Under the pieces are notes generated by a model. That model was given only the letters and a program-made list of their open reading frames with translations. It had not been told where the DNA came from and made no database searches. 64,000 nt of DNA from Candidatus Sulfurimonas marisnigri (GTDB lineage Bacteria > Campylobacterota > Campylobacteria > Campylobacterales > Sulfurimonadaceae), in NCBI RefSeq assembly GCF_015265475.1, contig NZ_CP054493.1, forward strand, positions 1,860,001 to 1,924,000, written 5' to 3'. Shown here one piece after another: positions 44,482 to 54,574 of this stretch. Position 1 is the first letter of the stretch; every line of letters starts with the position of its first letter. The translations under genes were made by a program, and so were the position numbers.

Positions 44482-47325
44482 ATGACACTTTCTAGAAGAG
44501 AATTTCTTAAGAGTTCAGCGGCGGCATCTGCGGCAGCGGCAGTTGGTATGAATGTACCGGCAAATTTGCAAGCAGCAGCTACTCAAGCTGAAGGTGACTG
44601 GAGATGGGACAAGGCAGCTTGTCGTTTCTGTGGTACGGGTTGTGGTATTATGATGGCTACTAAAAATGGTAAGATTGTAGCTGTTAAAGGTGACCCTGCG
44701 GCACCAGTTAATCGTGGTCTAAACTGTATTAAGGGTTACTTTAATGCAAAGATTATGTACGGTGCCGACAGGCTAACCAAGCCATTACTTAGAATGGATG
44801 CAAATGGCAACTTTGACAAAAAAGGTAAATTTGCACCTATATCTTGGGAAAGAGCTTTTGATGAGATGGCAATAAACATCAAAAAAGCACTTAAGCATGC
44901 TGGACCTGAAGGAGTTGGTATTTTTGCTTCTGGGCAATATACAATTATGGAAGGTTATGCAGCTCAAAAAATGATGAAAGCTGGCTTTAGATCAAATGCT
45001 ATTGATCCAAATGCACGTCACTGTATGGCATCGGCTGTTGTTGGTTTTTACCAAACATTTGGTGTTGATGAACCTTCTGGCTGTTATGATGATATTGAAC
45101 TTACTGACACAATAGTTACATGGGGTTCAAATATGGCAGAGATGCACCCTATTTTATGGTCTCGCGTTACTGACAGAAAACTTTCAGACCCTGAGAGAGT
45201 AAAAGTTATAAGTATTCAAACTTATACTCACAGAACTTCAGATTTAGCTGATACGGAAATCATATTCTCTCCAAATACAGATATAGCTCTATGGAACTAC
45301 ATTGCAAGAGAAATCGTAATGAGAGATGAAGCTGAAGGTATTATAGATTGGGATTTTGTTAAGAAACATATGATTTTTGCAGCTGGTCCAGTAAACATTG
45401 GTTATGGTATGAGAAGGGCTGGTGAGAAATCAATATCTCCTGTAAACTCTGATGGTAGTGCCGGTCAATATTCTGCTTTAGAGATGCAAACAATCAATAA
45501 AGAGATGAAAACAACTGTTTCTGCAAAAGAGGGACCTGCTTTAGAGCCTTTTGGTTATAAAGCTGGCGACACTATGAATCATACTGCTGGTACATTAGGT
45601 CACTGGGAAATTTCATTTGAAGAGTATAAAAAATCTTTAGAACCATACACATTAGAATATACTGCAAGTCTTACAAAGGGTGATCCGGATGAGTCCCTTG
45701 AGAGCTTCAAAGCAAAACTTCAAGAGTTAGCTAACTTGTATATTGAAAAGGGGCGAAAAGTAGTATCTTTTTGGACAATGGGAATGAATCAACATACTCG
45801 TGGTACTTGGGTTAATACACTTGCTTACAATGTTCACTTTTTGTTAAATAAACAAGCTAATCCTGGTGAGGGAGCATTTAGTTTGACTGGTCAGCCTTCT
45901 GCTTGTGGAACAGCTCGCGAGGTTGGTACATTTACACATAGACTTCCAGCGGATATGATGGTTGCAAATCCTAAACATAGAGCTATCGCTGAAGAAAAAT
46001 GGAGGGTTCCAAATGGGACAATAAATGGTGTTGGTAAACAACATATTATGAAAATCCACCGTGATATCCAAGATGGCTTAATTAAATTTGCTTGGGTAAA
46101 TGTTTGTAATCCATATCAAGATTCAGGATCCGCAACTCACTGGTTAAAAGCAGCCCGTGAAATGGATAACTTTATTGTTACCTCTGATGGATATCCTGGT
46201 ATATCTGCAAAAGTATCTGACCTTATCCTTCCAACGGCTATGATTTATGAAAAATGGGGAGCATACGGAAATGCTGAACGCCGTACTCAACATTGGAGAC
46301 AACAAGTTCTTCCTGTTGGTGATGCAATGTCTGATACTTGGCAATGGGTTGAACTCTCTAAGAGATTTACTGTTAAAGATTTATGGGGTGCGCAAGCGCC
46401 ATCTGGTCCGAGAAAAGATGCGCTTCCTAGTGTTATAGAGCAAGCAAAGGCTATGGGTTACAGCGAAGATACAACAATGTTTGATATTTTATTTGCAAAT
46501 AAAGTTGCTAAAACTTATAAACTTGACCAAAATGACCCAATTCAAAAAGGGTATGACAACTCTGAGGGTTATGGAGACAGCAGAAATGTTGTTGGTTCTG
46601 ATGGGAAAGTATTTAAAGGATATGGTTTCTTTATACAAAAATATCTTTGGGAAGAGTATGCTGCGTTTACACGTGGGCATGGACATGACCTTGCACCATT
46701 TGATATGTACCATAAAGTTCGTGGTCTTAAATGGCCTGTTGTTGATGGAAAAGAGACAGCATGGAGATTTAATGCTAAGTATGACCCATATGCAGCAAAA
46801 GCAACTAAAGAGAGTGGTAACTCACATGCATTCTACGGAACGCTTGCAAAAGCACTCCAAAGTGGTAACCTAGGCGGAAAAGATAAAGATTCTAAGAAAA
46901 AATCACTGGCAAATAAAGCCAAGATATTTGCTCGTCCGTACATGGATCCTCCAGAAATGCCAGATGCAGAGTACGATATTTGGTTAAATACAGGTCGTGT
47001 TCTTGAACATTGGCACTCAGGTACTATGACTATGCGTGTTCCTGAACTATATCGTGCAGTTCCTGAAGCGCTATGTTATATGCATCCGAGTGATGCAAAG
47101 AATAAAGACCTTAAACAAGGTGGTTTATGCTGGATAGAGTCCCGTCGTGGCAAAGTTAAAGCCAGAGTTGAAACTCGTGGTAGAAATAGACCACCAAAAG
47201 GGTTAGTATTTGTACCTTGGTTTGATGAAAAGGTATTTATCAACAAAGTTTGTCTAGATGCAACATGTCCTATGTCAAAACAGACAGACTTTAAAAAATG
47301 TGCTGTAAAAATTTACAAAGCATAA
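44482..47325 (+). CDS. napA: Periplasmic nitrate reductase catalytic subunit
   Basis: NapA reduces nitrate to nitrite in the periplasm using a Mo-bisMGD cofactor and one 4Fe-4S cluster. The 947 residues start with a Tat signal, [17 protein letters not shown]. The cluster motif [11 protein letters not shown] follows, with the fourth cysteine in [10 protein letters not shown]. The molybdenum ligand is the cysteine in [16 protein letters not shown]. The larger size compared with the E. coli enzyme (828) is usual for Campylobacterota. AGGAGAG lies six bases before the ATG. It is the first gene of the nap operon and follows an Fnr-like operator. Confidence 0.97.
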   Translation: MTLSRREFLKSSAAASAAAAVGMNVPANLQAAATQAEGDWRWDKAACRFCGTGCGIMMATKNGKIVAVKGDPAAPVNRGLNCIKGYFNAKIMYGADRLTKPLLRMDANGNFDKKGKFAPISWERAFDEMAINIKKALKHAGPEGVGIFASGQYTIMEGYAAQKMMKAGFRSNAIDPNARHCMASAVVGFYQTFGVDEPSGCYDDIELTDTIVTWGSNMAEMHPILWSRVTDRKLSDPERVKVISIQTYTHRTSDLADTEIIFSPNTDIALWNYIAREIVMRDEAEGIIDWDFVKKHMIFAAGPVNIGYGMRRAGEKSISPVNSDGSAGQYSALEMQTINKEMKTTVSAKEGPALEPFGYKAGDTMNHTAGTLGHWEISFEEYKKSLEPYTLEYTASLTKGDPDESLESFKAKLQELANLYIEKGRKVVSFWTMGMNQHTRGTWVNTLAYNVHFLLNKQANPGEGAFSLTGQPSACGTAREVGTFTHRLPADMMVANPKHRAIAEEKWRVPNGTINGVGKQHIMKIHRDIQDGLIKFAWVNVCNPYQDSGSATHWLKAAREMDNFIVTSDGYPGISAKVSDLILPTAMIYEKWGAYGNAERRTQHWRQQVLPVGDAMSDTWQWVELSKRFTVKDLWGAQAPSGPRKDALPSVIEQAKAMGYSEDTTMFDILFANKVAKTYKLDQNDPIQKGYDNSEGYGDSRNVVGSDGKVFKGYGFFIQKYLWEEYAAFTRGHGHDLAPFDMYHKVRGLKWPVVDGKETAWRFNAKYDPYAAKATKESGNSHAFYGTLAKALQSGNLGGKDKDSKKKSLANKAKIFARPYMDPPEMPDAEYDIWLNTGRVLEHWHSGTMTMRVPELYRAVPEALCYMHPSDAKNKDLKQGGLCWIESRRGKVKARVETRGRNRPPKGLVFVPWFDEKVFINKVCLDATCPMSKQTDFKKCAVKIYKA

Positions 47326-47341
47326 GAGGTTATACTAAAAA

Positions 47342-48130
47342 ATGAAAACTGAGGCAGTTAGCGATAGAAGAAAGTTTATCCTTAATATGGCTAGAAGTGC
47401 TGGTATAACAGCACTTGGTGGTTTTATTTGGAGTGCATATGTTGATGAAGTTACAGCTTCACAACTTTTACTCCGTCCACCTGGAGCTATAAAAGAAGAA
47501 GATTTTCTAAAAACATGTATAAAGTGTGGGCTATGCGTTTTAGCTTGTCCTTACGATACACTATTGCTTGCTAAACCAGGTGACAATAAACCTCTGGGAA
47601 CTCCATATTTTATCCCTAGAGATATACCTTGTTACATGTGTACAGATATTCCGTGTGTTCCTGTTTGTCCTACGGGAGCACTTAATGAGTCAAGTGTTAC
47701 AACAGATAAGAAGCTGGATATAAACGCTGCCGATATGGGGCTAGCTGTTATAGACAGTGAGAGTTGTATAGCTTTTTGGGGTATCCAATGTGATGCGTGT
47801 TATAGAGCTTGCCCATTGTTGGGTGAGGCTATATCAATAGTATATGAAAAAAATGAGAGAACTGGTAAACATGCCTTTATGAAGCCAGTTGTCCATGCCA
47901 ATATCTGTACCGGCTGTGGTTTATGTGAAAGAGCTTGTGTTACAGAAAAAGCATCTATATTTATACTTCCAAGAGAAGTTGCTATGGGAAAAGCTGGCGA
48001 TTACTATATTAAAGGCTGGGATAAAGAGGACGAAAAGCGTTTAGAAAATGCAATGGAAATCAAAACGAAAACTGAAATAAGTAAAGAGAGTGCTATTGAT
48101 TCTTTAAATAGCGAAGAGGAGTTGTACTAA
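47342..48130 (+). CDS. napG: NapG, periplasmic polyferredoxin for nitrate reductase
   Basis: NapG is exported by Tat and, with membrane-bound NapH, passes electrons from menaquinol towards NapB/NapA. The 262 residues open with the Tat motif DRRKFILNMARSAG. Four 4Fe-4S sets are visible: CIKCGLCVLACP, CYMCTDIPCVPVCP, CIAFWGIQCDACYRACP and CTGCGLCERAC. It starts 16 bases after napA, and its stop overlaps the napH ATG by one base. Confidence 0.96.
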   Translation: MKTEAVSDRRKFILNMARSAGITALGGFIWSAYVDEVTASQLLLRPPGAIKEEDFLKTCIKCGLCVLACPYDTLLLAKPGDNKPLGTPYFIPRDIPCYMCTDIPCVPVCPTGALNESSVTTDKKLDINAADMGLAVIDSESCIAFWGIQCDACYRACPLLGEAISIVYEKNERTGKHAFMKPVVHANICTGCGLCERACVTEKASIFILPREVAMGKAGDYYIKGWDKEDEKRLENAMEIKTKTEISKESAIDSLNSEEELY

Positions 48131-48957
48131 TGGCTACGCTATGGAATAACTACCGATATCTATTTTTTAGAAGATTTACACAATTAAGTATATTGGTTTT
48201 ATACTTTTTGGCTAATGCTTGGGGGTGGAGTGTTCTAAAGGGTAACCTTAGTTCATCTCTGCTTTTGAATACCGTTCCTTTAAGTGATCCTTATGCAGCA
48301 CTACAAATGCTTGCAGCGGGTGCCGTTTTAAGTGCAGATTTACTTCTAGGTGCATTTATAGTTACTATATTTTATCTGCTAATTGGCGGTCGCGTCTTTT
48401 GCAGCTGGGTCTGTCCGGTTAATATAGTTACAGATGCGGCAGCGCTTCTAAGAAGAAAACTTGGCGTTGATGCTATTTCAAGAAGACAGCCAGCTTCGCG
48501 AAACATGCGATACTGGGTTTTAGTATTAAGCTTGATAATCTCAGCTATTATGGGTATTACAGCCTTTGAGTTTATATCACCAATATCTATGCTTCATAGA
48601 GGTATAGTATTTGGTTTAGGTTTTGGTTGGGCAGCAATGCTCATAATATTTCTTTTTGACTTATTCGTCTTAAAGAATGGTTGGTGCGGACATGTATGTC
48701 CACTTGGTGGATTCTATTCACTATTAGGCAACTTTAGTCTAATAAGAGTAAGTCATTCCGAAGAGAATTGTACTTTATGTATGAAATGCAAAACTGTTTG
48801 CCCTGAGCACCAAGTACTACACATGGTTGGCAAAGAGAGTTTACCTGTCCTATCAGGTGAGTGTACAAATTGTGCTAGATGTATTGAAGTTTGTGATGAT
48901 GATGCTCTTAATTTTTCAATACGAAACCTAGCAAAAAATAAAACAACGGGAGAGTAA
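48130..48957 (+). CDS. napH: NapH, membrane quinol-oxidising ferredoxin
   Basis: An inner-membrane protein of 275 residues with four predicted spans. Two short cysteine motifs, CSWVCP and CGHVCP, lie at the cytoplasmic ends of helices as in NapH. Two 4Fe-4S motifs follow at the C-terminus, CTLCMKCKTVCP and CTNCARCIEVC. NapGH takes the place of NapC, which is absent here as in other Campylobacterota. The ATG overlaps the napG stop. Confidence 0.96.
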   Translation: MATLWNNYRYLFFRRFTQLSILVLYFLANAWGWSVLKGNLSSSLLLNTVPLSDPYAALQMLAAGAVLSADLLLGAFIVTIFYLLIGGRVFCSWVCPVNIVTDAAALLRRKLGVDAISRRQPASRNMRYWVLVLSLIISAIMGITAFEFISPISMLHRGIVFGLGFGWAAMLIIFLFDLFVLKNGWCGHVCPLGGFYSLLGNFSLIRVSHSEENCTLCMKCKTVCPEHQVLHMVGKESLPVLSGECTNCARCIEVCDDDALNFSIRNLAKNKTTGE

Positions 48958-48958
48958 A

Positions 48959-49669
48959 ATGAAAGCAATAAGAAAGATAACAATTGGTTTGGTTGCTACT
49001 ACACTACTAATAGTTGGTTGTGGAGATAAAACTAAAGCTGCTTCAGCAGGTGATGCTGAAGCACTTAAAGTTGTAACTGAAGAGTCTTTAGGTCTAAGAA
49101 AAACTGACATATATACAGAAGCAGGTACTGCCGCTGAGAAAACTGAGTATAGAACAGCTGCAGCTGGTGGAAGTTTAAAAATCAAAAGAGCATTTCAAGA
49201 TGCTCCACCAATGATTCCGCATGATACTGATGGAATGCTACCTATTAAGATTGGTGACAATCAGTGTACAGGTTGTCATATGCCTGATGTTGCTGAGTAT
49301 ATGGATCCAAAGCCAACGCCTATTCCTGTATCTCATTTTACAGACTTTAGACCCAAGCACGGTGTTGTAGATGGTATATTCAAAAAAGCTGTAGACAACT
49401 ACAAAAATGAAGTTGCTATAAAAGAAACAGAGAAGCTTCAAGGTTCAAGATTTAATTGTACCTTATGTCATGCTCCTCAATCTCAAGGGAATTTAGCGGT
49501 TGAAAATACTTTCGAAGCTAAGTTTACTTCTAAAGATGGTGCGAGTAAGTCAAGTTGGGCTGGAACTACTTTAACAGACTCCCTGGACACAATTAAGGGT
49601 GAAAGCTTTGTAACAGATGAAAACATTGCAAACAAAGATTCTGCTGCTGGTTATTTAAACGAGCACTAA
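48959..49669 (+). CDS. napB: NapB, dihaem cytochrome c subunit
   Basis: NapB hands electrons to NapA. The 236 residues carry two c-haem motifs, CTGCH and CTLCH, spaced as in NapB, with the VSHFTDFRPKHG segment between that supplies axial histidines. The N-terminus is a signal sequence that also reads as a lipobox-like LIVGCG, so membrane attachment is possible. It is longer than enterobacterial NapB because of an extra N-terminal stretch after the signal. It starts one base after the napH stop. Confidence 0.93.
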   Translation: MKAIRKITIGLVATTLLIVGCGDKTKAASAGDAEALKVVTEESLGLRKTDIYTEAGTAAEKTEYRTAAAGGSLKIKRAFQDAPPMIPHDTDGMLPIKIGDNQCTGCHMPDVAEYMDPKPTPIPVSHFTDFRPKHGVVDGIFKKAVDNYKNEVAIKETEKLQGSRFNCTLCHAPQSQGNLAVENTFEAKFTSKDGASKSSWAGTTLTDSLDTIKGESFVTDENIANKDSAAGYLNEH

Positions 49670-50155
49670 ATGAACAATAGAAGAGAGCTTTTTAGCTCTC
49701 TTGTTTCTTCTTTAAACACAAAGAACAATCAAGAGAAACTGATAAGACCGCCTTACTTTGGTGATGAATCTCTTTTTCATAATGAGTGTAGCAAATGTGA
49801 CGCAAAATGCGCCACTGTTTGTGAAGAAGAAATAATTAAAATTGAAGATGACAGAACTCCATATTTAGACTTTTCTTTGAGCGGATGCACATACTGTGAC
49901 GAGTGTGCAAAAGCTTGTGAGTTTGGTGTTCTACATGTAGAAGATAAAAAGCTGATTAATATACATGTAACTATTAATAAAAGTACATGTCTTAGTTGGA
50001 ATCATACTATGTGTTTCTCTTGTAAAGACCCATGCTTGGATGATGCAATAGATTTTAAAGCGATGTTTATGCCTGAAATTAATGATAAATGTACATCTTG
50101 TGGATTCTGTATAAATAAATGTCCAACAAATGCAATAGATATAAAGGTGCTGTAG
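49670..50155 (+). CDS. napF: NapF, cytoplasmic ferredoxin-type accessory protein
   Basis: The 161 residues hold four cysteine sets: CSKCDAKCATVC, CTYCDECAKAC, CLSWNHTMCFSCKDPC and CTSCGFCINKCP. NapF helps to supply the Fe-S cluster of NapA or its electrons before export. MNNRRELFSSL at the N-terminus is the NapF-type opening without a functional Tat signal. It starts directly after the napB stop. Confidence 0.92.
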   Translation: MNNRRELFSSLVSSLNTKNNQEKLIRPPYFGDESLFHNECSKCDAKCATVCEEEIIKIEDDRTPYLDFSLSGCTYCDECAKACEFGVLHVEDKKLINIHVTINKSTCLSWNHTMCFSCKDPCLDDAIDFKAMFMPEINDKCTSCGFCINKCPTNAIDIKVL

Positions 50156-51105
50156 TGAATAAAATCATACTTATAGGTATTTTGCTGACATCTCTGTTTG
50201 GAGCAGACATAAAACAGCCTACTGGACACTTTATCTCCAGTGGCAATGTTGTTGATTTGGTATATAAAGAGGGCAAAGTTTACAGTGGCACAGATGCTGG
50301 GACGGTTGATATATTTGATTTTAAAAGTAAAAAACTTCTAAAGCAAATAAAACTAGAGCAGATAAAAGATTTTACAGGTGATGATGTTGATTCTAAAGTT
50401 TTTTCTGTTGATATTATTGATGATAAAATACTTATTCTTTCACAAACAAAACAAGGGTATAGAAGAGTCCATATTCATCAAAACAACAAAACAGAGCTTT
50501 TAATTGATTTTTCAAAAGCTCTCACTATTGCAAAAGCTAAATTTTTAAATAAAAGCACAATTTTATTGGGACTCCTTAGTAGTGAACTTATTTCATATGA
50601 CATGACAACTGCTAAGCAAAATTGGTCCATTCAAGTAAGTGGCGCTAAGTTCTCTGACTTTTGTTTAAACGAGGAGAAGAGTGAGGTAGTAGTTGCAGAT
50701 GAGAGTGGTAATCTAAAGATCCACAGCATAAAAAATGGCAAATTTATAAGAGTTCTGGAGGGACAAAATCTAGATAATGTTTTTCAGGTTGATTATAAAA
50801 ATAAAATTATCGCTACAGCAGGTCAAGATAGAAGAGTTGTGATATATACTACTTCATCAAACCAGGCATATTATAAACAGTCAAATTTCTTAGTGTACAG
50901 TGTTGGTCTATCGCCAAGTGGCAACAGAGTGGCTTATGCCAGTGATGAAAACAACAATGTAACTCTATTTAACACTGCGACTAAATCAACTTTAGGAATA
51001 TTTGGTGGAAACAAAATCACACTATCAAATATAGTATTCGTCAATGAGAATGATTTTTTAGTCTCAAGTAATGACAAAATTATTAATCTATACAGTGTAA
51101 AATAA
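50155..51105 (+). CDS. napL: NapL, exported WD40-like protein of the nap operon
   Basis: NapL is found only in Campylobacterota nap operons and its role is unknown. The 316-residue form begins at GTG 50155, whose G is shared with the napF stop TAG (TAGTG), with AAAGG nine bases before. This start gives a signal peptide (IILIGILLTSLFGA) at the N-terminus. A longer frame from 50119 lies inside napF and would bury that signal. The rest is a beta propeller of WD40-type repeats, for example VVADESGNLKIHSIKNGKFI and IIATAGQDRRVVIYTT. Confidence 0.9.
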   Translation: MNKIILIGILLTSLFGADIKQPTGHFISSGNVVDLVYKEGKVYSGTDAGTVDIFDFKSKKLLKQIKLEQIKDFTGDDVDSKVFSVDIIDDKILILSQTKQGYRRVHIHQNNKTELLIDFSKALTIAKAKFLNKSTILLGLLSSELISYDMTTAKQNWSIQVSGAKFSDFCLNEEKSEVVVADESGNLKIHSIKNGKFIRVLEGQNLDNVFQVDYKNKIIATAGQDRRVVIYTTSSNQAYYKQSNFLVYSVGLSPSGNRVAYASDENNNVTLFNTATKSTLGIFGGNKITLSNIVFVNENDFLVSSNDKIINLYSVK

Positions 51106-51119
51106 ATCAGGAGTAATAA

Positions 51120-51563
51120 ATGGATTATAACAAAAGTGAATTTCTAATAGAAACAGAAGTTCCCCAAGATGAGCTTATTATTTCAAGAACTGATCTTAAT
51201 GGAAACATTACATATGTAAATGATGTCTTTTGTAAAATAAGTGGCTACAAACCAGAAGAGCTTTTAGGAAAACAGCACAATATTGTTAGGCACCCTGATA
51301 TGCCAAGTGTTGTTTTCAAAGATTTATGGGAGACGATTAAAAGTAAAAAACAGTGGACCGGTGTTGTAAAAAACATGCGTAAAGATGGTGGTTACTACTG
51401 GGTTCAGGCAATTGTTTCTGGAGTTTATAATGAAGGGGTTTTGGTTGAGTATAAATCACTAAGAACTCCTATAAGCTACGCTGAAAAATTAAAACATCAG
51501 AAGTTATATGATAAAATCCGTCAAGAAAACGGCGAAAAAATAAGAAAAATAATATATCAATAA
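51120..51563 (+). CDS. Aer/CetB-type PAS domain protein within the nap operon
   Basis: A 147-residue soluble protein consisting of one PAS domain of the energy-taxis type. Typical segments are SRTDLNGNITYVNDVFCKISGYKPEEL (given in part), NIVRHPDMPSVVFKDLWETI and KDGGYYWVQAIV. Domains of this kind in Aer and CetB bind FAD and report redox state to a chemoreceptor. Here there is no output domain. It lies between napL (14-base gap) and napD (18-base gap), with AGGAGTAATA before its ATG. Confidence 0.88.
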   Translation: MDYNKSEFLIETEVPQDELIISRTDLNGNITYVNDVFCKISGYKPEELLGKQHNIVRHPDMPSVVFKDLWETIKSKKQWTGVVKNMRKDGGYYWVQAIVSGVYNEGVLVEYKSLRTPISYAEKLKHQKLYDKIRQENGEKIRKIIYQ

Positions 51564-51581
51564 ATTATAAAAGGAAATAAA

Positions 51582-51971
51582 ATGAATGTATCAAGCATAG
51601 TAGTTCAAACAGTACCAAAATATCTAGAAGAGGTTGTTCAGAGTCTAAAAGATTGTGAAGTATGTGATTATCATATGCATGATGAAAAAGGTAGAATCAT
51701 AATTACAATAGAGGGTAGTGGTGTTTCTGAGGAGCTGGAAAAACTTAGAGTTATAGAAAACATTCCACATGTAGTTGCCGCTGATATGCAGATGGCATAT
51801 AGTGAGGATGAGCTAGATGCACATATGGAAGTAATTGCTAATGGTGACGCTGTTCCTAAAATACTAAATGACGATAGCGCTAGAGTATCAGATATTACAT
51901 ATAATGGTGATTTAAAGAAAAAAGATGATTTAATTACATTTACTAAAAAATTTGATGAAACTAAGAGATAA
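51582..51971 (+). CDS. napD: NapD, NapA signal-peptide chaperone
   Basis: NapD binds the Tat signal of NapA and prevents early export. The first 80 residues have the NapD fold, with SSIVVQTVPKYLEEVVQSL and GRIIITIEGSG and then IPHVVAADMQMAY. The remaining 45 residues are an acidic and lysine-rich extension not seen in the short enterobacterial form. AAGGAAATAAA precedes the ATG. It is followed three bases after its stop by an unknown gene. Confidence 0.92.
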   Translation: MNVSSIVVQTVPKYLEEVVQSLKDCEVCDYHMHDEKGRIIITIEGSGVSEELEKLRVIENIPHVVAADMQMAYSEDELDAHMEVIANGDAVPKILNDDSARVSDITYNGDLKKKDDLITFTKKFDETKR

Positions 51972-51974
51972 GAG

Positions 51975-52274
51975 ATGTCTGCAATATTTAAATCAATAAT
52001 AAAAATGGCTGATGGTAGTAATGAAGATTGGTATATAGAACTTACAGATATTGCCGATGAGAGAGTGGAAATTTGTAAAGATTTGCAAGAGTACTCTAAA
52101 AAAATTGAAGAACTTGGTCGTGATTATGGTGGAAATATTGAAGAAGTCAGATGGAGTAAAGATGACAATGTGCCTCCACATATTATGGATATTGTTAGAT
52201 TTGAGATGTCTAAACTTCAAAAAGATATTGAGGAAGAGACAGGTAAGTCACTTTTCGGTGAAGAGGATAAATAA
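51975..52274 (+). CDS. Uncharacterised nap-linked protein A
   Basis: A 99-residue soluble, acidic protein I do not recognise. It has MADGSNEDWYIELTDIADERVEIC, a long central helix with KIEELGRDYGGNIEEVRWSKDD (both given in part), and only one cysteine. No signal or membrane segment is present. It starts three bases after napD and its stop overlaps the next ATG (TAATG), so it is clearly part of the nap transcript. Confidence 0.7.
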   Translation: MSAIFKSIIKMADGSNEDWYIELTDIADERVEICKDLQEYSKKIEELGRDYGGNIEEVRWSKDDNVPPHIMDIVRFEMSKLQKDIEEETGKSLFGEEDK

Positions 52275-52702
52275 TGGAGGCTAAAGCTATAAAGACAGAC
52301 AAATATTTTAATCCAAGTGAAATTTCAAAACACCTTGAAAATGTAGAGTATATTATAATGGCAGCTCCTGCACCAAGTAGTTTTAAAAACACTCCAATTC
52401 AATTTACAATCTTTTTAAATACAGATGAGAAGCTACCACAAGATGTTAAAGATGCTATTTTAGATAAGTTTTTAGATGAAAACTCAATAAAGAGTCCAAT
52501 AGAGGTAATGAGCCAGTTAATGCCTGTTGGATTTTCAATGAGTTCACAAGACACTCCAATGCCACTGCTTTTAGTATCACCAGAAGATCAAAGAAGTATA
52601 CCCTACTCCGTAATGCATGTAATGGACTTTCTAGCCGATTCTGACAACTTTTATGAAGCAAAAACACATAAGCTTACAGGATGGACGTATTCATATAATT
52701 AG
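52274..52702 (+). CDS. Uncharacterised nap-linked protein B
   Basis: A 142-residue soluble protein with no recognised domain, signal or cysteine. It appears to mix helices and strands (PIQFTIFLNTDEKLPQDV, PLLLVSPEDQRSIPYSVM). It is the last gene of the nap operon and shares one base with the preceding gene. Its final 29 bases overlap the 3' end of the convergent pepP. Confidence 0.7.
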   Translation: MEAKAIKTDKYFNPSEISKHLENVEYIIMAAPAPSSFKNTPIQFTIFLNTDEKLPQDVKDAILDKFLDENSIKSPIEVMSQLMPVGFSMSSQDTPMPLLLVSPEDQRSIPYSVMHVMDFLADSDNFYEAKTHKLTGWTYSYN

Positions 52703-53978
52703 ATGAAGATATAGATTCTATCTCTTCTATTGTTTTTGCAATACCTATGGAGAGGTTTTTGTAGCCATTTTGAGTAACTAGAATGTCATCTTCAATTCTA
52801 ATCCCAATACCTCGATACTCTTTGGGCACATTTTTATCATCTTTGTCTATATATAATCCAGGCTCTATAGTTAAAACCATACCTTTTTTAAGTGGTATTT
52901 CTTTCTTTTTATCATCCAAGTAAGGAGCCGTATCGTGAACATCCAGGCCCATCCAATGACCTATTCCATGCGGATAATATTTTTTGTGTTTCTTATTTTT
53001 AATTAGCTCTTTGTAGTCACCCTTTAAAATACCAAGTTTAACCATCCCTTTTGTTAACAATATCTCCGCTTTAGCTTGCAAATCACTTCGTTTCACATTT
53101 GGCTTAATCATCTCTATTATCTCAAGCTGAGTATTCAAGATTAAACTATACAACTCTTTTTGTGCTTTTGTAAATACACCACTTACAGGAATAGTTCTTG
53201 TAATGTCACTTGCATAGTATTCATACTCACATCCTGCATCTATTAAGATAAGTTCTCCATCAACTAGCGGTTGATTATTATCTATATAATGAAGCGTATT
53301 AGCACTGTTTCCACATGCTACTATAGATGTATATGCATCACTGTATGCTCCATTTTTTTTAAATTCATACTCTATTTCTGCTTGAAGTTCAAACTCATTT
53401 TTACCTATTTTCTTACTACGCATTGCCCGATTATGAGCTTCTGTAGTTATAGCTACTGCTCTGTTTATTAAATTTATCTCAGAAGTAGATTTTACAAGTC
53501 TCATTTTTTGTACATGTAAAACTATATTATCAAAAGTTTTAATCTCTTTTGATAATTTTAAAACCTTTTTTAATCTTTTATCTTTAGAATCTAAATCATA
53601 ATATAAATATTTTTTATTCGCTAAATACTCTTTTATACTCTTTTTAAAATAATCAGTAGTGTAAATTTCATCAACAAAAAATCTTTTTTTTGCCTCTTTA
53701 ACGCCTAGTCTTTTCCCGTTCCAAAGCTCTAACTGTTCATCTTTTTTTTGTAGAAATATAACTGTTTTAACACTCTCTTTTTCTTTAATAAAGACTAAAC
53801 TTGCATTGTCTTCTCTAAAGCCTGTAAGATAATAAAAGTCACTATTTTGCCTATATGGATATTCTGTGTCGTTTGATCTAGTCTTACATGTAGCGCTAAA
53901 TATAACACCTACTGAACTATTATAAAGTTTTTTGGCTAACTTATCTCTTCTTTTTTTATACTCATTCTCTGTTATCAC
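52674..53978 (-). CDS. pepP: Xaa-Pro aminopeptidase (aminopeptidase P)
   Basis: A cytoplasmic metallopeptidase that removes N-terminal residues before proline. The 434 residues have the N-terminal AMP_N domain (RRDKLAKKLYNSSVGVIF, NSDFYYLTGF) and a pita-bread catalytic domain with the metal ligands in LIDAGCEYEYYASDITRT, YYPHGIGHWMGLDVHD, TIEPGLYID and GIRIEDDILVT. It overlaps the upstream lipoprotein gene stop by four bases and so ends the che/mla transcript. Confidence 0.95.
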   Translation of the reverse strand: MITENEYKKRRDKLAKKLYNSSVGVIFSATCKTRSNDTEYPYRQNSDFYYLTGFREDNASLVFIKEKESVKTVIFLQKKDEQLELWNGKRLGVKEAKKRFFVDEIYTTDYFKKSIKEYLANKKYLYYDLDSKDKRLKKVLKLSKEIKTFDNIVLHVQKMRLVKSTSEINLINRAVAITTEAHNRAMRSKKIGKNEFELQAEIEYEFKKNGAYSDAYTSIVACGNSANTLHYIDNNQPLVDGELILIDAGCEYEYYASDITRTIPVSGVFTKAQKELYSLILNTQLEIIEMIKPNVKRSDLQAKAEILLTKGMVKLGILKGDYKELIKNKKHKKYYPHGIGHWMGLDVHDTAPYLDDKKKEIPLKKGMVLTIEPGLYIDKDDKNVPKEYRGIGIRIEDDILVTQNGYKNLSIGIAKTIEEIESISSSNYMNTSIL

Positions 53979-54571
53979 TTACAAACTCCATTAAGCCACT
54001 CTAAACTTTGTTCTAATACATTAGATAATGAAGCGTTCAACGCTTCCACTCCGCCATCTGCATTAAGAGTAGTTGAATTAACTTTAGACTTAAATGTTTT
54101 AGCTGAAAGTACTTCTCTTGTTTTTAAATCAATAAGTGTTAAACTTATTACAACATTAGCATATGATTCTTTTAAGTCTTCGCTGTAATACTGCATAAAA
54201 TCTTCTATATTTATCTCTAAAATCAAATCTCCATTACTTCTAGATTTTGATATTTGAACATTTTTAAAGAGATTACTATCTCTTACTTTTTCATATATTT
54301 GTAAAGTTATAGCATGGTTTGGTGTTTCACTCCATTGAGACTCCGTATATGAAAAGATTTTATTTTCATCTTGCCCGTAATTCATTTTTAAAGACATAAG
54401 CACACTAGAACTAAATGCTTGTGACACCTTTAATGATTTATCTAGATAACCATCTGCTCTGCTATTTGTATTTATATTCTTAGCCACTACCCGGTACTCT
54501 GTAACAGAAGGTTTCGTTGTGGTACAACCTGAGAGTAAAAACAAACTTGCAATCATTAAAATTAGTTTCAT
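53975..54571 (-). CDS. ABC transport auxiliary lipoprotein (PqiC/DUF330-like)
   Basis: A 198-residue lipoprotein with the lipobox LLSGC and Cys16 as lipidation site. The YRV segment after the signal and the paired-strand layout with DLKTREVLSAKTF fit the ABC-type auxiliary lipoproteins that accompany MlaD/MCE proteins. It begins three bases after mlaD and likely joins the periplasmic part of the phospholipid transporter to the outer membrane. Confidence 0.78.
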   Translation of the reverse strand: MKLILMIASLFLLSGCTTTKPSVTEYRVVAKNINTNSRADGYLDKSLKVSQAFSSSVLMSLKMNYGQDENKIFSYTESQWSETPNHAITLQIYEKVRDSNLFKNVQISKSRSNGDLILEINIEDFMQYYSEDLKESYANVVISLTLIDLKTREVLSAKTFKSKVNSTTLNADGGVEALNASLSNVLEQSLEWLNGVCK

Positions 54572-54574
54572 ATA

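Noticed and set aside
46481-46873. Plus-strand frame of 130 codons
   Set aside because: Lies out of frame within napA, rich in methionine and leucine, with no ribosome binding site.
44482-52702. napC or other tetrahaem quinol oxidase in the nap operon
   Set aside because: No CXXCH-rich membrane cytochrome is encoded here; NapGH is the quinol route, as known for this phylum.
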